A DNA stretch of 63,720 bases from Myxococcales bacterium (GCA_022561775.1 JADFQO010000014.1:1-63720); one strand, 5' to 3'. Numbered from the stretch's first letter, positions 26,276 to 35,902 are shown. Notes: a model not told the origin generated them from the letters alone. Program-made: numbers and translations.

Positions 26276-27016
26276 TCAGGGTGCCGGGATCTGCCGGAGT
26301 TCGGCGAGGATCGCGCTGAGGTACTGCGACAGCATCAGCTCCGGAGCATCGCTGTCGAGTTTCAGCGCGAGTTCGCGGGCGCGCTCGATTTCGCCGGCCT
26401 GCTGAAGACAGCGCGCCGCTTCGGCGAGCGCCCAGTGGCGGAGCGGATAACGCTTCACCGCTCCGGCGCGCGCGTAGGATTCCGCGGCTTCGAGCCAGCG
26501 CGCGCCGTCCTCGTAGGCCTGGCCGATTCGCTGTTCGAAAATCGCCCGCAGATTCGAGTTTCCACCGAGATCGTCAATGGCGCCGCGCCAGATCTCAATG
26601 GCGGCGTCGGATTCGCCGGCTGCCGCAGACAGGTTTCCCTGCTCAAGCCGCGCCAGCGCCGCGGCCACCGTGCCCGCGTGGTCCTCGGCGATGGCGCTGA
26701 ATTGGCCCGCGAACTCGCTTCGAATCGCCGCGGCCGCGTCCGGATTGGCGAGTTCGGGCACCGTCAAGGCATCGGGATCGGCGCCCATGGCCTGCAGGTA
26801 TTCGGCGGTGACCCGATCGAACGCGTCGGAAGCGGCCTCCGCCTCACGGGTCCGGTGCGAGGCTAGAGCGCCGATCGCGGCGGCCGACCCGAGTACGATC
26901 AGCAACGCGGCAATGGTCAGCGGAAGGTGGTTGCGGATCCACTGCGCAGCGCGCTCGGCGACGGATTCGATCTCTTCGATGACGTGCGATCGCTCGTATT
27001 CGTGCTTGCGGGCCAC
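26276..27016 (-). CDS. YfgM-like membrane-anchored TPR protein
   Basis: 246 residues from the GTG at 27016, chosen because AGAGAGG precedes it and the upstream frame is unrelated. A cytoplasmic N-terminus (ARKHEYERSHVIEEIESVAE) leads to one membrane helix (LTIAALLIVLGSAAAIGALA), then a periplasmic helical-repeat domain ending in ARCLQQAGEIERARELALKL. This layout is that of YfgM/TPR_21 proteins, which work with periplasmic chaperones and the Sec translocon. In enterobacteria yfgM lies next to bamB and der; here der is immediately upstream on the same strand, which supports the call. Confidence 0.75.
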   Translation of the reverse strand: MARKHEYERSHVIEEIESVAERAAQWIRNHLPLTIAALLIVLGSAAAIGALASHRTREAEAASDAFDRVTAEYLQAMGADPDALTVPELANPDAAAAIRSEFAGQFSAIAEDHAGTVAAALARLEQGNLSAAAGESDAAIEIWRGAIDDLGGNSNLRAIFEQRIGQAYEDGARWLEAAESYARAGAVKRYPLRHWALAEAARCLQQAGEIERARELALKLDSDAPELMLSQYLSAILAELRQIPAP

Positions 27017-27144
27017 GCTGCCTCTCTTTCTCTTCGGGGATTCCCTGTAGATGGTGCGGCTGATCGGATCGTGCCGCGCGGATTGTATCGGATGCTTCGG
27101 CGACATCGAGATCCTGGGGGCCCAGGGTTCCGAGTCGATCCCCC

Positions 27145-28509
27145 CTACTCGCGGTCGTCGTCCTTGCGCGACCGCGGTCGCAGGCGCAGCCGGATCGGAA
27201 TGCCGTCGAAGCCGAAGCGCTCTCGGAGTCGGTTCTCGAGGAACCGGCAGTAGGAAGGCTGAACGGAGCTGGGATCCGTACAAATCAGTACGAAGGTGGG
27301 CGGACGGACGGTGGTCTGTGTCGCGTAGAAGAACTTCAGCGGGCGTTTGCGGGTTCCACGCTGTGCCATCGCGGGTTCGTGCCGACGCACGCAGTCCTGC
27401 AGCCAGCGATTCAACTCGGCGGTCGGAATCCGGTGCTCGGCGGTCTGCTGCAGTTTCTGCGCGCGCTCGAGCAGGCGCCCTACTCCGGCGCCGGTCTTCG
27501 CGGAAATCTGGCACAGCGGCGCACCCCCGAGGAAACGCAGTCCGCGTTGGATTTCTTCGCGAACCTCCTTCGCTCGGTCGGATTCGCTTTTCTCGATCAG
27601 GTCCCATTTGTTTGCAAGGATCGCGGTCGAGCAGCCTCGCTCGTGGGCGAGGCTCGCGATCGTCGCGTCCTGTGCGCCGAAACCCTCGCTGGCGTCGATC
27701 ACGATGAGTGCGACTTGCGCGCGTTCCAACGCGCGCAAGGCCATCAGCGCGCTGCCCCTTTCGGCGCTTCGCGTCCGCCTGCCCTGCCTGCGCAGGCCCG
27801 CGGTGTCGATCAGGGTGAAGCGCTGATCGCCCTGCACGACCAGGGTATCGATCGCGTCACGCGTTGTACCCGGCACGTCGGACACGACGACGCGATCCTC
27901 GCCGACCAGGCGGTTGAGCAGCGAGCTCTTGCCGACGTTCGGCCGGCCGACGATCGCGATGCGAATCCCCTCGTCGCGGACGGGCCCGACTTCGCGGGAC
28001 TCGGGAATCTGCTCGACGAGTTCTTCGAGTGCGTCCCAGGCCCCCGTGGCGTGCTCGGCTGAAACCCCCCGCGTGTGTTCGAAGCCGAGGCCGAAGAACT
28101 CGCCGACGCGCGCTTCATGTTGCGGTCGGTCGATCTTGTTGACCGCGAGCATCACGGGTTTCGAGGTCTGGCGCAGGGTTCGCGCGACCGATTCGTCTTC
28201 GGGCAGCAATCCGGATTTGCCGTCCACCAGGAAGAGCACCGCGTCCGCCTCGGAGATCGCCGCCTGGGCTTGCTGCTGGACCGCGCCGTAGAGGCCCTCT
28301 TCTGCGTCTCTGTCCAGCCCGGCGGTGTCGACGATCAACACCCGGCGCCCGCCGACTTCGATTTCGGCCGCGATCCGATCCCGGGTAATGCCCGGCACGT
28401 CTTCGACGAGTGCTCGACGCACGCCCGCAAAGCGATTGAACAGCGTCGATTTCCCGACGTTCGGGCGGCCGACAATGGCGACGATCGGGAGGTTGGACGC
28501 GGGTGCCAT
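27145..28509 (-). CDS. der: Ribosome biogenesis GTPase Der (EngA)
   Basis: 454 residues. Two tandem GTPase domains, each with a full G1 motif: VAIVGRPNVGKSTLFNRFAG near the N-terminus and IAIVGRPNVGKSSLLNRLVG in the second half. G3 motifs are DTAGLD and DTAGLRRQGRR; the second domain has ANKWDLIEK as G4. The C-terminal KH-like domain has KFFYATQTTVRPPTFVLI. Der is needed for 50S subunit maturation. The yfgM-like gene follows 128 bp downstream. Confidence 0.95.
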   Translation of the reverse strand: MAPASNLPIVAIVGRPNVGKSTLFNRFAGVRRALVEDVPGITRDRIAAEIEVGGRRVLIVDTAGLDRDAEEGLYGAVQQQAQAAISEADAVLFLVDGKSGLLPEDESVARTLRQTSKPVMLAVNKIDRPQHEARVGEFFGLGFEHTRGVSAEHATGAWDALEELVEQIPESREVGPVRDEGIRIAIVGRPNVGKSSLLNRLVGEDRVVVSDVPGTTRDAIDTLVVQGDQRFTLIDTAGLRRQGRRTRSAERGSALMALRALERAQVALIVIDASEGFGAQDATIASLAHERGCSTAILANKWDLIEKSESDRAKEVREEIQRGLRFLGGAPLCQISAKTGAGVGRLLERAQKLQQTAEHRIPTAELNRWLQDCVRRHEPAMAQRGTRKRPLKFFYATQTTVRPPTFVLICTDPSSVQPSYCRFLENRLRERFGFDGIPIRLRLRPRSRKDDDRE

Positions 28510-28761
28510 AAGGGGTCTCGAAATGCGCCGGATGGAATGCGGTGGCGAGGCGTGAACCGTGCCGCGCAGGGTAACGCGGTCGCCCCCGGCATCAATCGCC
28601 CGCGGGCGAATCGGCTTGACGCCGGCAGCCGGTCCGCTTTAGGCTCGCACCGCGTCGGACCGCGGGCGCTGCGCGCAGCGAATCTGCTGATTTCGGCCGC
28701 AGCGGCTTTCTCGGGTTTTAACCGCAGCGACTTTCTCGGGTTTCGACCGGATTGGGGGCTC

Positions 28762-29265
28762 ATGAGACCGCGGGACTGTTCGCCCGTTCGCTGGTCGACG
28801 CCCGCGCTCGCTGTCTCGATGCTCGCGCTCTTCAGCTCGACACTCGTCCTGTTCGCCGCAACGCCCGCTTCCGCGACTCCCGAGACCCTGAAGCGCTCGG
28901 TGGGCAACATCCTCTTCGCGCCATTGGACATCGCCGCGTCACCCATCACGGCCGGCAAGGCGCTCTACAACAACCTGCGGGAGATCGACGATTCCCGATG
29001 GGTGCGGATCGTCTTTCCGGTTCCCGGTTACGGTTGGCTCCTGGGCGTCCAGATTGGCGGCGGCGCCATCCGCGAGATCGCGGGGCTGCTGGAACTGCTG
29101 CCCGGCCTGGGACTGTTGTTCTTCGACGCCGACCTCGATCCGCTCTACGACCCCGCCGAGCGGAACGACGCGCTGGTCGAAGTGCAAACGCCGCCTCTGA
29201 AGATCAAGTTCGGCGTGAACTACGTCGCCCCGCCTGCCAGTCGTTCAGTGGAACTACGGCAGTAG
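28762..29265 (+). CDS. Exported small protein, possibly exosortase-associated (TIGR04073-like)
   Basis: 167 residues from the ATG at 28762. The signal sequence TPALAVSMLALFSSTLVLFA ends in PASA. The mature part starts TPETLKRSVGNILFAPLDIA and contains GKALYNNL, RIVFPVPGYGWLLGVQIGGG and DADLDPLYDPAERNDALVEV. The order of an rxxxNilfaxxDI block, a glycine-rich helix and a final DPLY-type motif resembles TIGR04073, a family found with PEP-CTERM/exosortase systems. The match is from memory and weak. Two PEP-CTERM proteins in this window make it plausible. Confidence 0.55.
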   Translation: MRPRDCSPVRWSTPALAVSMLALFSSTLVLFAATPASATPETLKRSVGNILFAPLDIAASPITAGKALYNNLREIDDSRWVRIVFPVPGYGWLLGVQIGGGAIREIAGLLELLPGLGLLFFDADLDPLYDPAERNDALVEVQTPPLKIKFGVNYVAPPASRSVELRQ

Positions 29266-29312
29266 TTTGGCGGGCTTGCGGCGCGGGTGGAGCAGAACGC
29301 GCTCCGGGCCGT

Positions 29313-30275
29313 TCAAAGATGTTCCCGGTCGCTCAAGAAAGACTCCACGGCATCGAAGATCACCCGGGTCTCGTCGGGTCGCTGCCAGCGCAGATCTGGA
29401 ACCTTGCGCAGCCAGGTGCGCTGTCGGCGCGCAAAGCGCCGCGTATCGCGGCGCATGGCTTCGAGTGCGTTGGCCAGCGTGTCGGCGGCGTCTACGACGG
29501 CTGTCATATGGCGATACCCGATCGCGCGCATCGGTCGAAGCTCTGGCCCGTAACCCCGCTCGCGAAGCGCTCTCGCTTCGCGCAGCAACCCGTTGTCGAT
29601 CATCTCGCCGCAGCGGCGATTGATTCGCTCGGTGAGTGCCTCGCGACCCGGGTCCAGCGCGAGGTGCAGCGTTCGATACGGGCGGTCGCCAAAGGCGTGT
29701 TGCGCGCGCAGGCTCGAAGCTGGCTCGCCGAGGCGCCCGGCGATTTCCAGCGCTCGGATGATGCGTCGGGCGTCGTTCGGGTGGATGCGATCTGCGGCTT
29801 CGGGATCGACCTCGGCGAGGCGCCGGTGCAGCCGAAGCGGGTCGCCTGCGTCGACCGCGGCGCGGAACTCGGCCTCGAGTTCGGCGCGCAGCCCGGGATC
29901 CGCTTCCCCCGCTTCGAGAAGACCTTCGAGGAATGCTCGAATGTAAAGCCCCGTTCCGCCCGTCAATACAACGATTTTGTCTCTCGCGTGAATTTCTGCG
30001 GCGGCCTTGCGCGCCTCTTCCGCGTAGCGGCCGGCGCTGTAGGTGACGTCTGGCGTCACCACATCCAGCAGATGGTGGCGGACCTGCGCGCGCTGCTCGG
30101 GTGAGGGTTTGGCGGTGCCGACATCCATGTAGCGGTAGACCTGCATCGAGTCGGCGTTGACGATCTCAGCGCCAAATTGCTTGGCGATTTCGATCGCGAG
30201 CGGCGTCTTGCCCGAAGCCGTCGGCCCCGTCACCACCACCACCGGTGGCTTCTGCGTCCGCTCGTCCCGATCCAT
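29313..30275 (-). CDS. miaA: tRNA dimethylallyltransferase
   Basis: 320 residues. It adds a dimethylallyl group to N6 of A37 in tRNAs reading UNN codons. Motifs: VVVVTGPTASGKTPLAIEIA (P loop), IVNADSMQVYRYMDVGTAKP, VLTGGTGLYIRAFLEGLLE and ARRQRTWLRKVPDLRW. It lies 50 bp after mutL, the same pairing as in enterobacteria. Confidence 0.95.
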   Translation of the reverse strand: MDRDERTQKPPVVVVTGPTASGKTPLAIEIAKQFGAEIVNADSMQVYRYMDVGTAKPSPEQRAQVRHHLLDVVTPDVTYSAGRYAEEARKAAAEIHARDKIVVLTGGTGLYIRAFLEGLLEAGEADPGLRAELEAEFRAAVDAGDPLRLHRRLAEVDPEAADRIHPNDARRIIRALEIAGRLGEPASSLRAQHAFGDRPYRTLHLALDPGREALTERINRRCGEMIDNGLLREARALRERGYGPELRPMRAIGYRHMTAVVDAADTLANALEAMRRDTRRFARRQRTWLRKVPDLRWQRPDETRVIFDAVESFLSDREHL

Positions 30276-30325
30276 CCCCCGAGACTATCCGCCCTCCTCC
30301 CTCTCCGCCGCGTATCGCGATGGGG

Positions 30326-32176
30326 TCATCGCCGGGAGAAGCGGCGTTCGATTTCTGCGAGCTCGATCGGGACCGCAACGGGGCGCCCGTGCGGGCAACA
30401 GGGTGCCCAGGGGATCGCGTCCATCGCGTCGAGCAAGGCGCGCTGCTCCTGTGGAGAGAGCGCATCGCCCTTGCGCCGAGCCGAATGGCACGCGAGCGAT
30501 GCGAAGACCCGGTCGGCGGCCTCGAGGCTGCGGGATCCCGCGCGCAACGCGTCGGCAGCGGCTCCCGCTGCGGCGAGTTCCTCTGCGAGATTTCGGACGA
30601 GCTGGGCCGGGTCTCGACCGGCCAGCAGCGCGGGAACCGCGCGAATCGCCACGGTGGCATCGCCGTAGTGTTCGAAGTCGAAACCCAATCGCTCGACGGC
30701 TTCGCGAGATTCGATCAGCGCCGCGAGCGGCGCGGGCTCGACGCGCAGCGTGGCTGCGATGAGCAATCGCTGGCTCTCGACAGCGCGTTCGAGCCACTCC
30801 GCGCGCAGGCGCTCGAAGAGAACGCGCTCGTGTCCCGCGTGCTGATCGATCAAGAGCAACTGCTCCTTGGTCTCGAGTACGAGGTAGGTGGAGAGGAGCT
30901 GACCGAGCAGGCGCAGGTCCGCGAAGCGCACGCGCGGTGCGACCGCGCGCCCACCCTCGCTCGCGCGGAAGTCTTCGAAGCGGAATCCGGGCGAATCCAT
31001 TGCGAGCTGCGCGGTCGCGCTGTCCGCCGGGTCGACACCCTCTGCAAAGACCCAATCGCTCGACCCGCCGTCGCGGGCCAGGGTGGCTTGCGACGTGGAT
31101 TCGTCTTTGGCGGCGTCCTTCGCAGCGGCGGGCGGGCCGTCGACCGCAAGCCAGCGACGCGCCGAGACGGCATCGCGAACCCCGTGCCGGACGAGCTGAT
31201 GGATCGCGCGCGGGTCCGCAAAGCGTACCTCCCATTTCGTCGGGTGTACGTTGACGTCGACCAGCTCGGGCGGAATGTCGAGAAACAGCACGGCGGCCGG
31301 AAAGCGGCCCCGCGGCAGCAGGTCGCGATAGATCTCGACCAGCGCGTGTTGCAGTACGCGGTCTCGCACCGGTCTGCGATTGACGTAGAGGTAGATCCCG
31401 GCCGCGGTCGAGCGGTGCCGCTCGGGGCGAGAAACGAAACCAGTTAGAGTCACCCTTCCCGCTTCGCGCGAAACCGGTGTGAAGGCCGCCGCATCCGCTT
31501 CACTGATCACCGCAGCGATGCGGTCCAGCGGGTCGTCGGTTGCGGGCCAGGAGAACGCGGGTCGATCGTCGCGCTGGACGTCGAAGTGAATCGACGGCAG
31601 CGAGAGCGCCGCGCGAGCCAGCCAATCCGAAATGTGCCCCCACTCGGTCGTCGCGGTCTTCAGAAATTTGCGGCGCGCGGGAATGCCGCTGAACAGATCG
31701 CTCACTTCGATGCGGGTGCCCGGGGGCCCCCCCACGGCGCGCTGACTCTGGATCGTACCCGCCTCGACCCGGAGTTCGGTGGCTTCGGGGGCTTCCCGGG
31801 GGCGGCTGCGGAGCCAAAAGCGAGAGACCGAGGCGATCGCCGCGAGCGCCTCGCCGCGGAATCCATAGGTGGCGATTCGCGTGAGATCGTCCGTGGCGAA
31901 GATCTTGCTCGTGGCGTGGCGTTCCAGGCTGAGCCGGGCGTCTGCTGGGCTCATCCCCCAGCCGTCGTCCGCGACTGAAATCCAGTCCTGGCCGCCATTG
32001 CGGATTTCGACCCGGATTCGGCTCGAATCGGCATCCAGGGCGTTTTCGACCAGCTCCTTGACGACCGAGGCGGGTCGCTCGACGACCTCCCCAGCGGCGA
32101 TCAGGTCGATCAATGCGCCGCTCAGGCGCCGGATCGGCGCAGCTCGCTTCCGGGTCTGTGAATCGTCGCTGGACAT
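30326..32176 (-). CDS. mutL: DNA mismatch repair protein MutL with endonuclease motifs
   Basis: 616 residues from the ATG at 32176. GHKL ATPase motifs: AAGEVVERPASVVKELVENA, DDGWGMS and TYGFRGEALAAIAS. The C-terminal domain keeps the nicking endonuclease signature LLIDQHAGHERVLFE (DQHA-x2-E-x4-E), ACHSARR and CPHGRP. So it is an endonuclease-type MutL, as in organisms without MutH, rather than the E. coli type. The middle is an Ala/Asp-rich linker. miaA follows in the same operon. Confidence 0.94.
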   Translation of the reverse strand: MSSDDSQTRKRAAPIRRLSGALIDLIAAGEVVERPASVVKELVENALDADSSRIRVEIRNGGQDWISVADDGWGMSPADARLSLERHATSKIFATDDLTRIATYGFRGEALAAIASVSRFWLRSRPREAPEATELRVEAGTIQSQRAVGGPPGTRIEVSDLFSGIPARRKFLKTATTEWGHISDWLARAALSLPSIHFDVQRDDRPAFSWPATDDPLDRIAAVISEADAAAFTPVSREAGRVTLTGFVSRPERHRSTAAGIYLYVNRRPVRDRVLQHALVEIYRDLLPRGRFPAAVLFLDIPPELVDVNVHPTKWEVRFADPRAIHQLVRHGVRDAVSARRWLAVDGPPAAAKDAAKDESTSQATLARDGGSSDWVFAEGVDPADSATAQLAMDSPGFRFEDFRASEGGRAVAPRVRFADLRLLGQLLSTYLVLETKEQLLLIDQHAGHERVLFERLRAEWLERAVESQRLLIAATLRVEPAPLAALIESREAVERLGFDFEHYGDATVAIRAVPALLAGRDPAQLVRNLAEELAAAGAAADALRAGSRSLEAADRVFASLACHSARRKGDALSPQEQRALLDAMDAIPWAPCCPHGRPVAVPIELAEIERRFSRR

Positions 32177-32260
32177 CGCCCCCCTTATGCCCTGTATCAT
32201 GCACCCTGGGGCGGAGTCAACGGCGCTAAATTTGAGGGGCGGTTGCGACACGCAATTACC

Positions 32261-32289
32261 TTGACAATCATCGCGGCTTCCCAATAGAT
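32261..32289 (+). promoter_or_regulatory. Sigma-70 type promoter before the AAA+ regulator gene
   Basis: A consensus TTGACA at 32261, 17-18 nt spacing, then ATAGAT/TAGATT. It lies about 105 bp before the ATG at 32396 in the gap divergent from mutL. Confidence 0.5.
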
Positions 32290-32395
32290 TTGGCTGGTCG
32301 CCAGATGGCTGAAAGGGAGAATGGCAGCGCGGGTGGGGAAACCACCGTAGGCAAATTGCGCAACACGGCTGACAGTTCCGGGAGGGGACGCGAGC

Positions 32396-33379
32396 ATGAG
32401 TGAGATCGGAGTCCACGGGGAAGGTTCGATCGGCAGCGAGACTCGTCTATCGGACCGACCGACCGGCCAGCGCCGCAGCGACCGAGTGGTTGGAGTGGGA
32501 CCCGCGAGCCAGCTGGTCGTTGACCAGGCCATGGCCGCAGCGCGGGTCGACCTACCGCTGTTGGTGACGGGTCCCGCCGGCTCTGGCAAGGAACACATCT
32601 CGCGAGCCGTCCATGCCTGGAGCAACCGCGCCGCGAATCCCTTTGTGGTGGTTTCGTGCAGCGCGGTCGACGCCACCCTGCTCAGGCGCGAGATCTTCGG
32701 CTGTGCGGCGGGCGTGCATCCGCTGCTTCAGGAGGCCTACGTCGGTGCGCTGACCCGCGCTGACTCCGGCACGGTGCTGCTCGACGAGATCGGCAAGCTT
32801 CCCGACGGTGTGCGCAGCGATCTCGTCAGCGCGATCAAGCAGGGAACCTTTCAACCCGAAGACGGTGTACCCGCTTCTGCGCTGCGCGCGCGAATCATCG
32901 TCACCGCCCTCGAAACACCCGAGCGTTCGCCGTTCGGAGATCTTCCCTGCCACACCATCGAATTGCGACCGCTCAGCGAACGCACGGAGGACATTCTTCC
33001 ACTGGCCGCGCACTGGCTGCGCTTGGCAGCCGACGAAGTGGGGGTGAAACCTGTGGGCTTCACATCCGATGCGCGCGAAGCGCTGCTCGTCGAACCGTGG
33101 CCGGGAAATGTTCGCGAACTCGCCGAGCGCATACGGCAGGCCGTGCAGTTGGCGGGCGACGGTTCGATCAGCGCAGAGGCGTTGCTGCTCGCGGGCGAAC
33201 TCGAGGATGTGCCGTCGTTCAAAGAAGCGAAGCGCGCGTTCGAAACCCGCTACGTGGTGGGATTGCTGCGCCGATGCGGCGGAAATATCAGCCGTGCAGC
33301 GCGCCTCGCGAAGAAAGACCGCAAAGATTTCTACGACGTCATCCGGCGAACCGGCGTCGATCCGACCGACTTCCGCTGA
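32396..33379 (+). CDS. Sigma-54-activator-like AAA+ protein lacking the GAFTGA loop
   Basis: 327 residues. The central AAA+ domain has LLVTGPAGSGKEHISRAVHA (Walker A), DSGTVLLDEIGKLP (Walker B), and EPWPGNVRELAERIRQAVQL. Where activators carry GAFTGA for contact with sigma-54, this protein reads IFGCAAGVHPLLQEAYVGAL, so the motif is lost. The C-terminus is a Fis-type helix-turn-helix (CGGNISRAARLAKKDRKDFY). There is no receiver or other sensory domain. It probably binds DNA but may not open sigma-54 promoters; it could act as a repressor or with another sigma factor. Confidence 0.8.
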   Translation: MSEIGVHGEGSIGSETRLSDRPTGQRRSDRVVGVGPASQLVVDQAMAAARVDLPLLVTGPAGSGKEHISRAVHAWSNRAANPFVVVSCSAVDATLLRREIFGCAAGVHPLLQEAYVGALTRADSGTVLLDEIGKLPDGVRSDLVSAIKQGTFQPEDGVPASALRARIIVTALETPERSPFGDLPCHTIELRPLSERTEDILPLAAHWLRLAADEVGVKPVGFTSDAREALLVEPWPGNVRELAERIRQAVQLAGDGSISAEALLLAGELEDVPSFKEAKRAFETRYVVGLLRRCGGNISRAARLAKKDRKDFYDVIRRTGVDPTDFR

Positions 33380-33381
33380 AC

Positions 33382-33599
33382 GCCCGGACAGGCCGCTTTT
33401 GGAATGAGACGGCTCCACTGGCCGGGGCCCAGTTGGCCGGGTCAGGGGGTTGCCCGGACAGGCCGCTTTTGGAATGAGACGGCTCCACTGGCCGGGGGCT
33501 ACTGCCCCCTCAATCGATAGCTTTCCGATACGGATTGACCCGGCTAACTGGGCCCCGGCCAGTGGTGCTATCTCACACCAGAAATGGTCTGTCCGGGCT
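33382..33599. repeat. Composite intergenic repeat: two direct units and one inverted unit
   Basis: A unit beginning GCCCGGACAGGCCGCTTTTG is present at 33382-33445 and again from 33452 to about 33498. A diverged inverted copy runs from 33536 to 33599 and ends at the pgi stop codon. The outer arms (about 64 nt each) can fold into a long hairpin between two convergent genes. It could be a bidirectional terminator or a small non-autonomous palindromic element. Confidence 0.8.
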
Positions 33600-34992
33600 A
33601 GATGCGCCAGCTGGGGGGCGTGTTCGCCTCGATGGCGGCTTTTTCCTTTTTGTAGCCGTCCCTTCCGAGCAGTGCGAACGCGGCGATCTTGCCGGCTTCG
33701 ACGCCGGGTTGGTCGTAGGCGTTGATCCCGTAAAGAGCGCCCTGATAGGCCGTCTGCAACTCCAGCGCGAAGAACAACTGCCCGACGCTCTGCGGGTGGA
33801 TCTCGGGGAGGATCCAACAGGCGCTGGGTCTGCGAGCTGCGGCCAGCGCGATCGCGGTGCCTCGCTGTTCGGCTCGTAGCAGTGTGCCGAGATCGATGCC
33901 CTCGAGGTAGTCGGCGGGCTCGTCACCCGCGACCCGTTGCACGCGCCGAGGCTTTTCGACGGTCACGAAGTTCACCCACTTGTCGGCGGGCCCCTCCACG
34001 AAGAGCTGGACCTGCGAGTGTTGGTCGGTGGTGCCGCGAGCGGGAAGCGGTGTCGGACCGACGCCCGTCGTCCGCGCTCCACGGCGCGCGCGCTTTCCGA
34101 GGCTCTCGCCAATCAACTGCGCGTACCAACGCGCCAGCGGCTCGAGGGCATCCGCATACGGCATCAGCACGTGAACGCTCTTCCTTTTGTGCTCTGCCAT
34201 CAGATACGCGATGGCTGCCGAAACCGCAGCGGAATTGTCCGCGAGCGCGGCATTCGCAATGCGCGAGAGATAGCGCCGTGCGCCCTGCACGACGGCGCCA
34301 ACATTGACGCCAGCGACGGCTGGCGTGAACAAGCCGGGTGCCGTGAGAACCGAGAAGCGGCCGCCCAGATCGGCTGGAAAGTCGAGGATTTCAACACCTT
34401 CGCGGGTACCCAGTTCGCGAAGCGCGCCGCGTCCGGTCGTGAACACGCAGTGATCCGCCCAACGAACTCCTCGCCCTACTCGCTCGAGGGCGTCTCGCAG
34501 CACCTGGAAACCCGCAGCGGTTTCGACGGTGCTGCCGGATTTTGAGACGACGTGCACCAGCGAATGACGCAGATCGACCACCTCGAGCAGAGAACCCAGG
34601 GTTTCTGGATCGACGTTGTCGACGAAGTGGACCCGCGGCCCGCCGCGCTGGCGGTCCGATAGCAAGCCGTGGTGCGGGTGCGCGCTGGCCCGCAGCAGCG
34701 CTTCGGCGCCCAACGACGAACCGCCGATGCCGATGTGAATCAGATCATTGGGTTTGCGCGCGCGCCAGCGGGCCACCGAAGCCTGGACGGCGCGCAGCGC
34801 GGCGGTCCGCTTCAGCACCCGGACGAAACCCGATGGTGGGTGGGATCCCTGGAGTTTTGGCAATACCTCGCGACAACGCCGTAGCTCCGCTCGTACCTCG
34901 GCGCGCGCAACGCCCTGGGAGCCGGCCAGGGGGGGTGCGAGCGATCCTCCGGCGTCGAAGTGGATGTCCCACCCTGCCCTGCTTCGCGTCAC
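33598..34992 (-). CDS. pgi: Glucose-6-phosphate isomerase
   Basis: 464 residues from the GTG at 34992; the upstream frame overlaps the divergent nitrilase gene and has no homology. It interconverts glucose 6-phosphate and fructose 6-phosphate. Signatures: DLIHIGIGGSSLGAEALLRA, VHVVSKSGSTVETAAGFQVL, KSVHVLMPYADALEPLARWY, HSQVQLFVEGPADKWVNFVT and YGINAYDQPGVEAGK. The length is that of the short bacterial type. Its stop codon is the outer edge of an inverted repeat. Confidence 0.93.
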   Translation of the reverse strand: MTRSRAGWDIHFDAGGSLAPPLAGSQGVARAEVRAELRRCREVLPKLQGSHPPSGFVRVLKRTAALRAVQASVARWRARKPNDLIHIGIGGSSLGAEALLRASAHPHHGLLSDRQRGGPRVHFVDNVDPETLGSLLEVVDLRHSLVHVVSKSGSTVETAAGFQVLRDALERVGRGVRWADHCVFTTGRGALRELGTREGVEILDFPADLGGRFSVLTAPGLFTPAVAGVNVGAVVQGARRYLSRIANAALADNSAAVSAAIAYLMAEHKRKSVHVLMPYADALEPLARWYAQLIGESLGKRARRGARTTGVGPTPLPARGTTDQHSQVQLFVEGPADKWVNFVTVEKPRRVQRVAGDEPADYLEGIDLGTLLRAEQRGTAIALAAARRPSACWILPEIHPQSVGQLFFALELQTAYQGALYGINAYDQPGVEAGKIAAFALLGRDGYKKEKAAIEANTPPSWRI

Positions 34993-35098
34993 CGCATTCT
35001 CCCTTTCCGGCCGCCGCCGGGCAGCGCCCCAGCTCGATTTATCGCAGCCGACCCATAGACTGGCGGCGACCCTCCAACCGTCAAGGTAGATTGCAGCC

Positions 35099-35902
35099 AT
35101 GCGCGTCGCCCTGGTGCAGATGACCTCGACCGACAAGCTGTCGGAAAACCTCGCATCCGCGCGGCGCGCGGTGGGCGAAGCCGCTGATCGTGGCGCCGAA
35201 TTCATCGCGCTGCCAGAGAACTTCGCCTTTTTGCGCCGCGAGGGGAACCCGATTCCCTGCGCACAGAGTCTCGATGGCGAGATCGTCGAAACCGTGCGCG
35301 AACTCGCGAGCCGACATCGGCTGCCGATTCTCGCAGGAACCTTCGCCGAGCTCATCGAGGGCGATCAGCGGGTCTACAACACGAGTGCGCTGATCTCCGA
35401 GACCGGCCAGATCGCGGCCGTCTATCGAAAGATCCACCTCTTCGACGTCGACCTGGGCGAGAGCGGCGGCGGCGTGTTCAGGGAGTCGGCGTTCACCGCA
35501 CCCGGTGAGGAGGTCGTGGTCGCGGAAACAGCGTTTGGCAAGGTCGGCCTCTCGGTCTGCTACGACGTCCGCTTCCCCGAACTTTACCGGGAGATGGCCA
35601 CCCGGGGCGCCGACTGGATCACGGTGCCGAGCGCCTTTGCGCCCGAGACCGGCAATTTCCACTGGGAGGTCCTGCTCCGCGCGCGCGCAATCGAGAATCA
35701 GGCCTTCGTGCTCGCTCCGGCTCAGTGTGGGCGGCACAGCCCGGACCGGGCCAGCTACGGCCACTCGCTGATCGTCGACCCGTGGGGGCGCATCCTCGCC
35801 ACAGCCGGTGACGAACCCACCATCGTCGTCGCGGACTGCGAACCCGATGAGCTGGAGCGCGTTCGAGCCAGTCTTCCCGCGCTGCGCCACCGGAGGCTCT
35901 GA
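35099..35902 (+). CDS. Nitrilase-superfamily amidohydrolase (NIT2-like)
   Basis: 267 residues. The Glu-Lys-Cys triad is visible: Glu in FIALPENFAFL, Lys in AAVYRKIHLFDVDL, Cys in VGLSVCYDVRFPELYREM. The pattern is close to Nit1/omega-amidase enzymes that hydrolyse deaminated glutathione or alpha-ketoglutaramate, a metabolite-repair job. It is divergent from pgi. Confidence 0.88.
   Translation: MRVALVQMTSTDKLSENLASARRAVGEAADRGAEFIALPENFAFLRREGNPIPCAQSLDGEIVETVRELASRHRLPILAGTFAELIEGDQRVYNTSALISETGQIAAVYRKIHLFDVDLGESGGGVFRESAFTAPGEEVVVAETAFGKVGLSVCYDVRFPELYREMATRGADWITVPSAFAPETGNFHWEVLLRARAIENQAFVLAPAQCGRHSPDRASYGHSLIVDPWGRILATAGDEPTIVVADCEPDELERVRASLPALRHRRL

Noticed and set aside
28075-28761. 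N-terminal extension of the 28762 gene
   Set aside because: It is antisense to der; the signal peptide starts at 28762.
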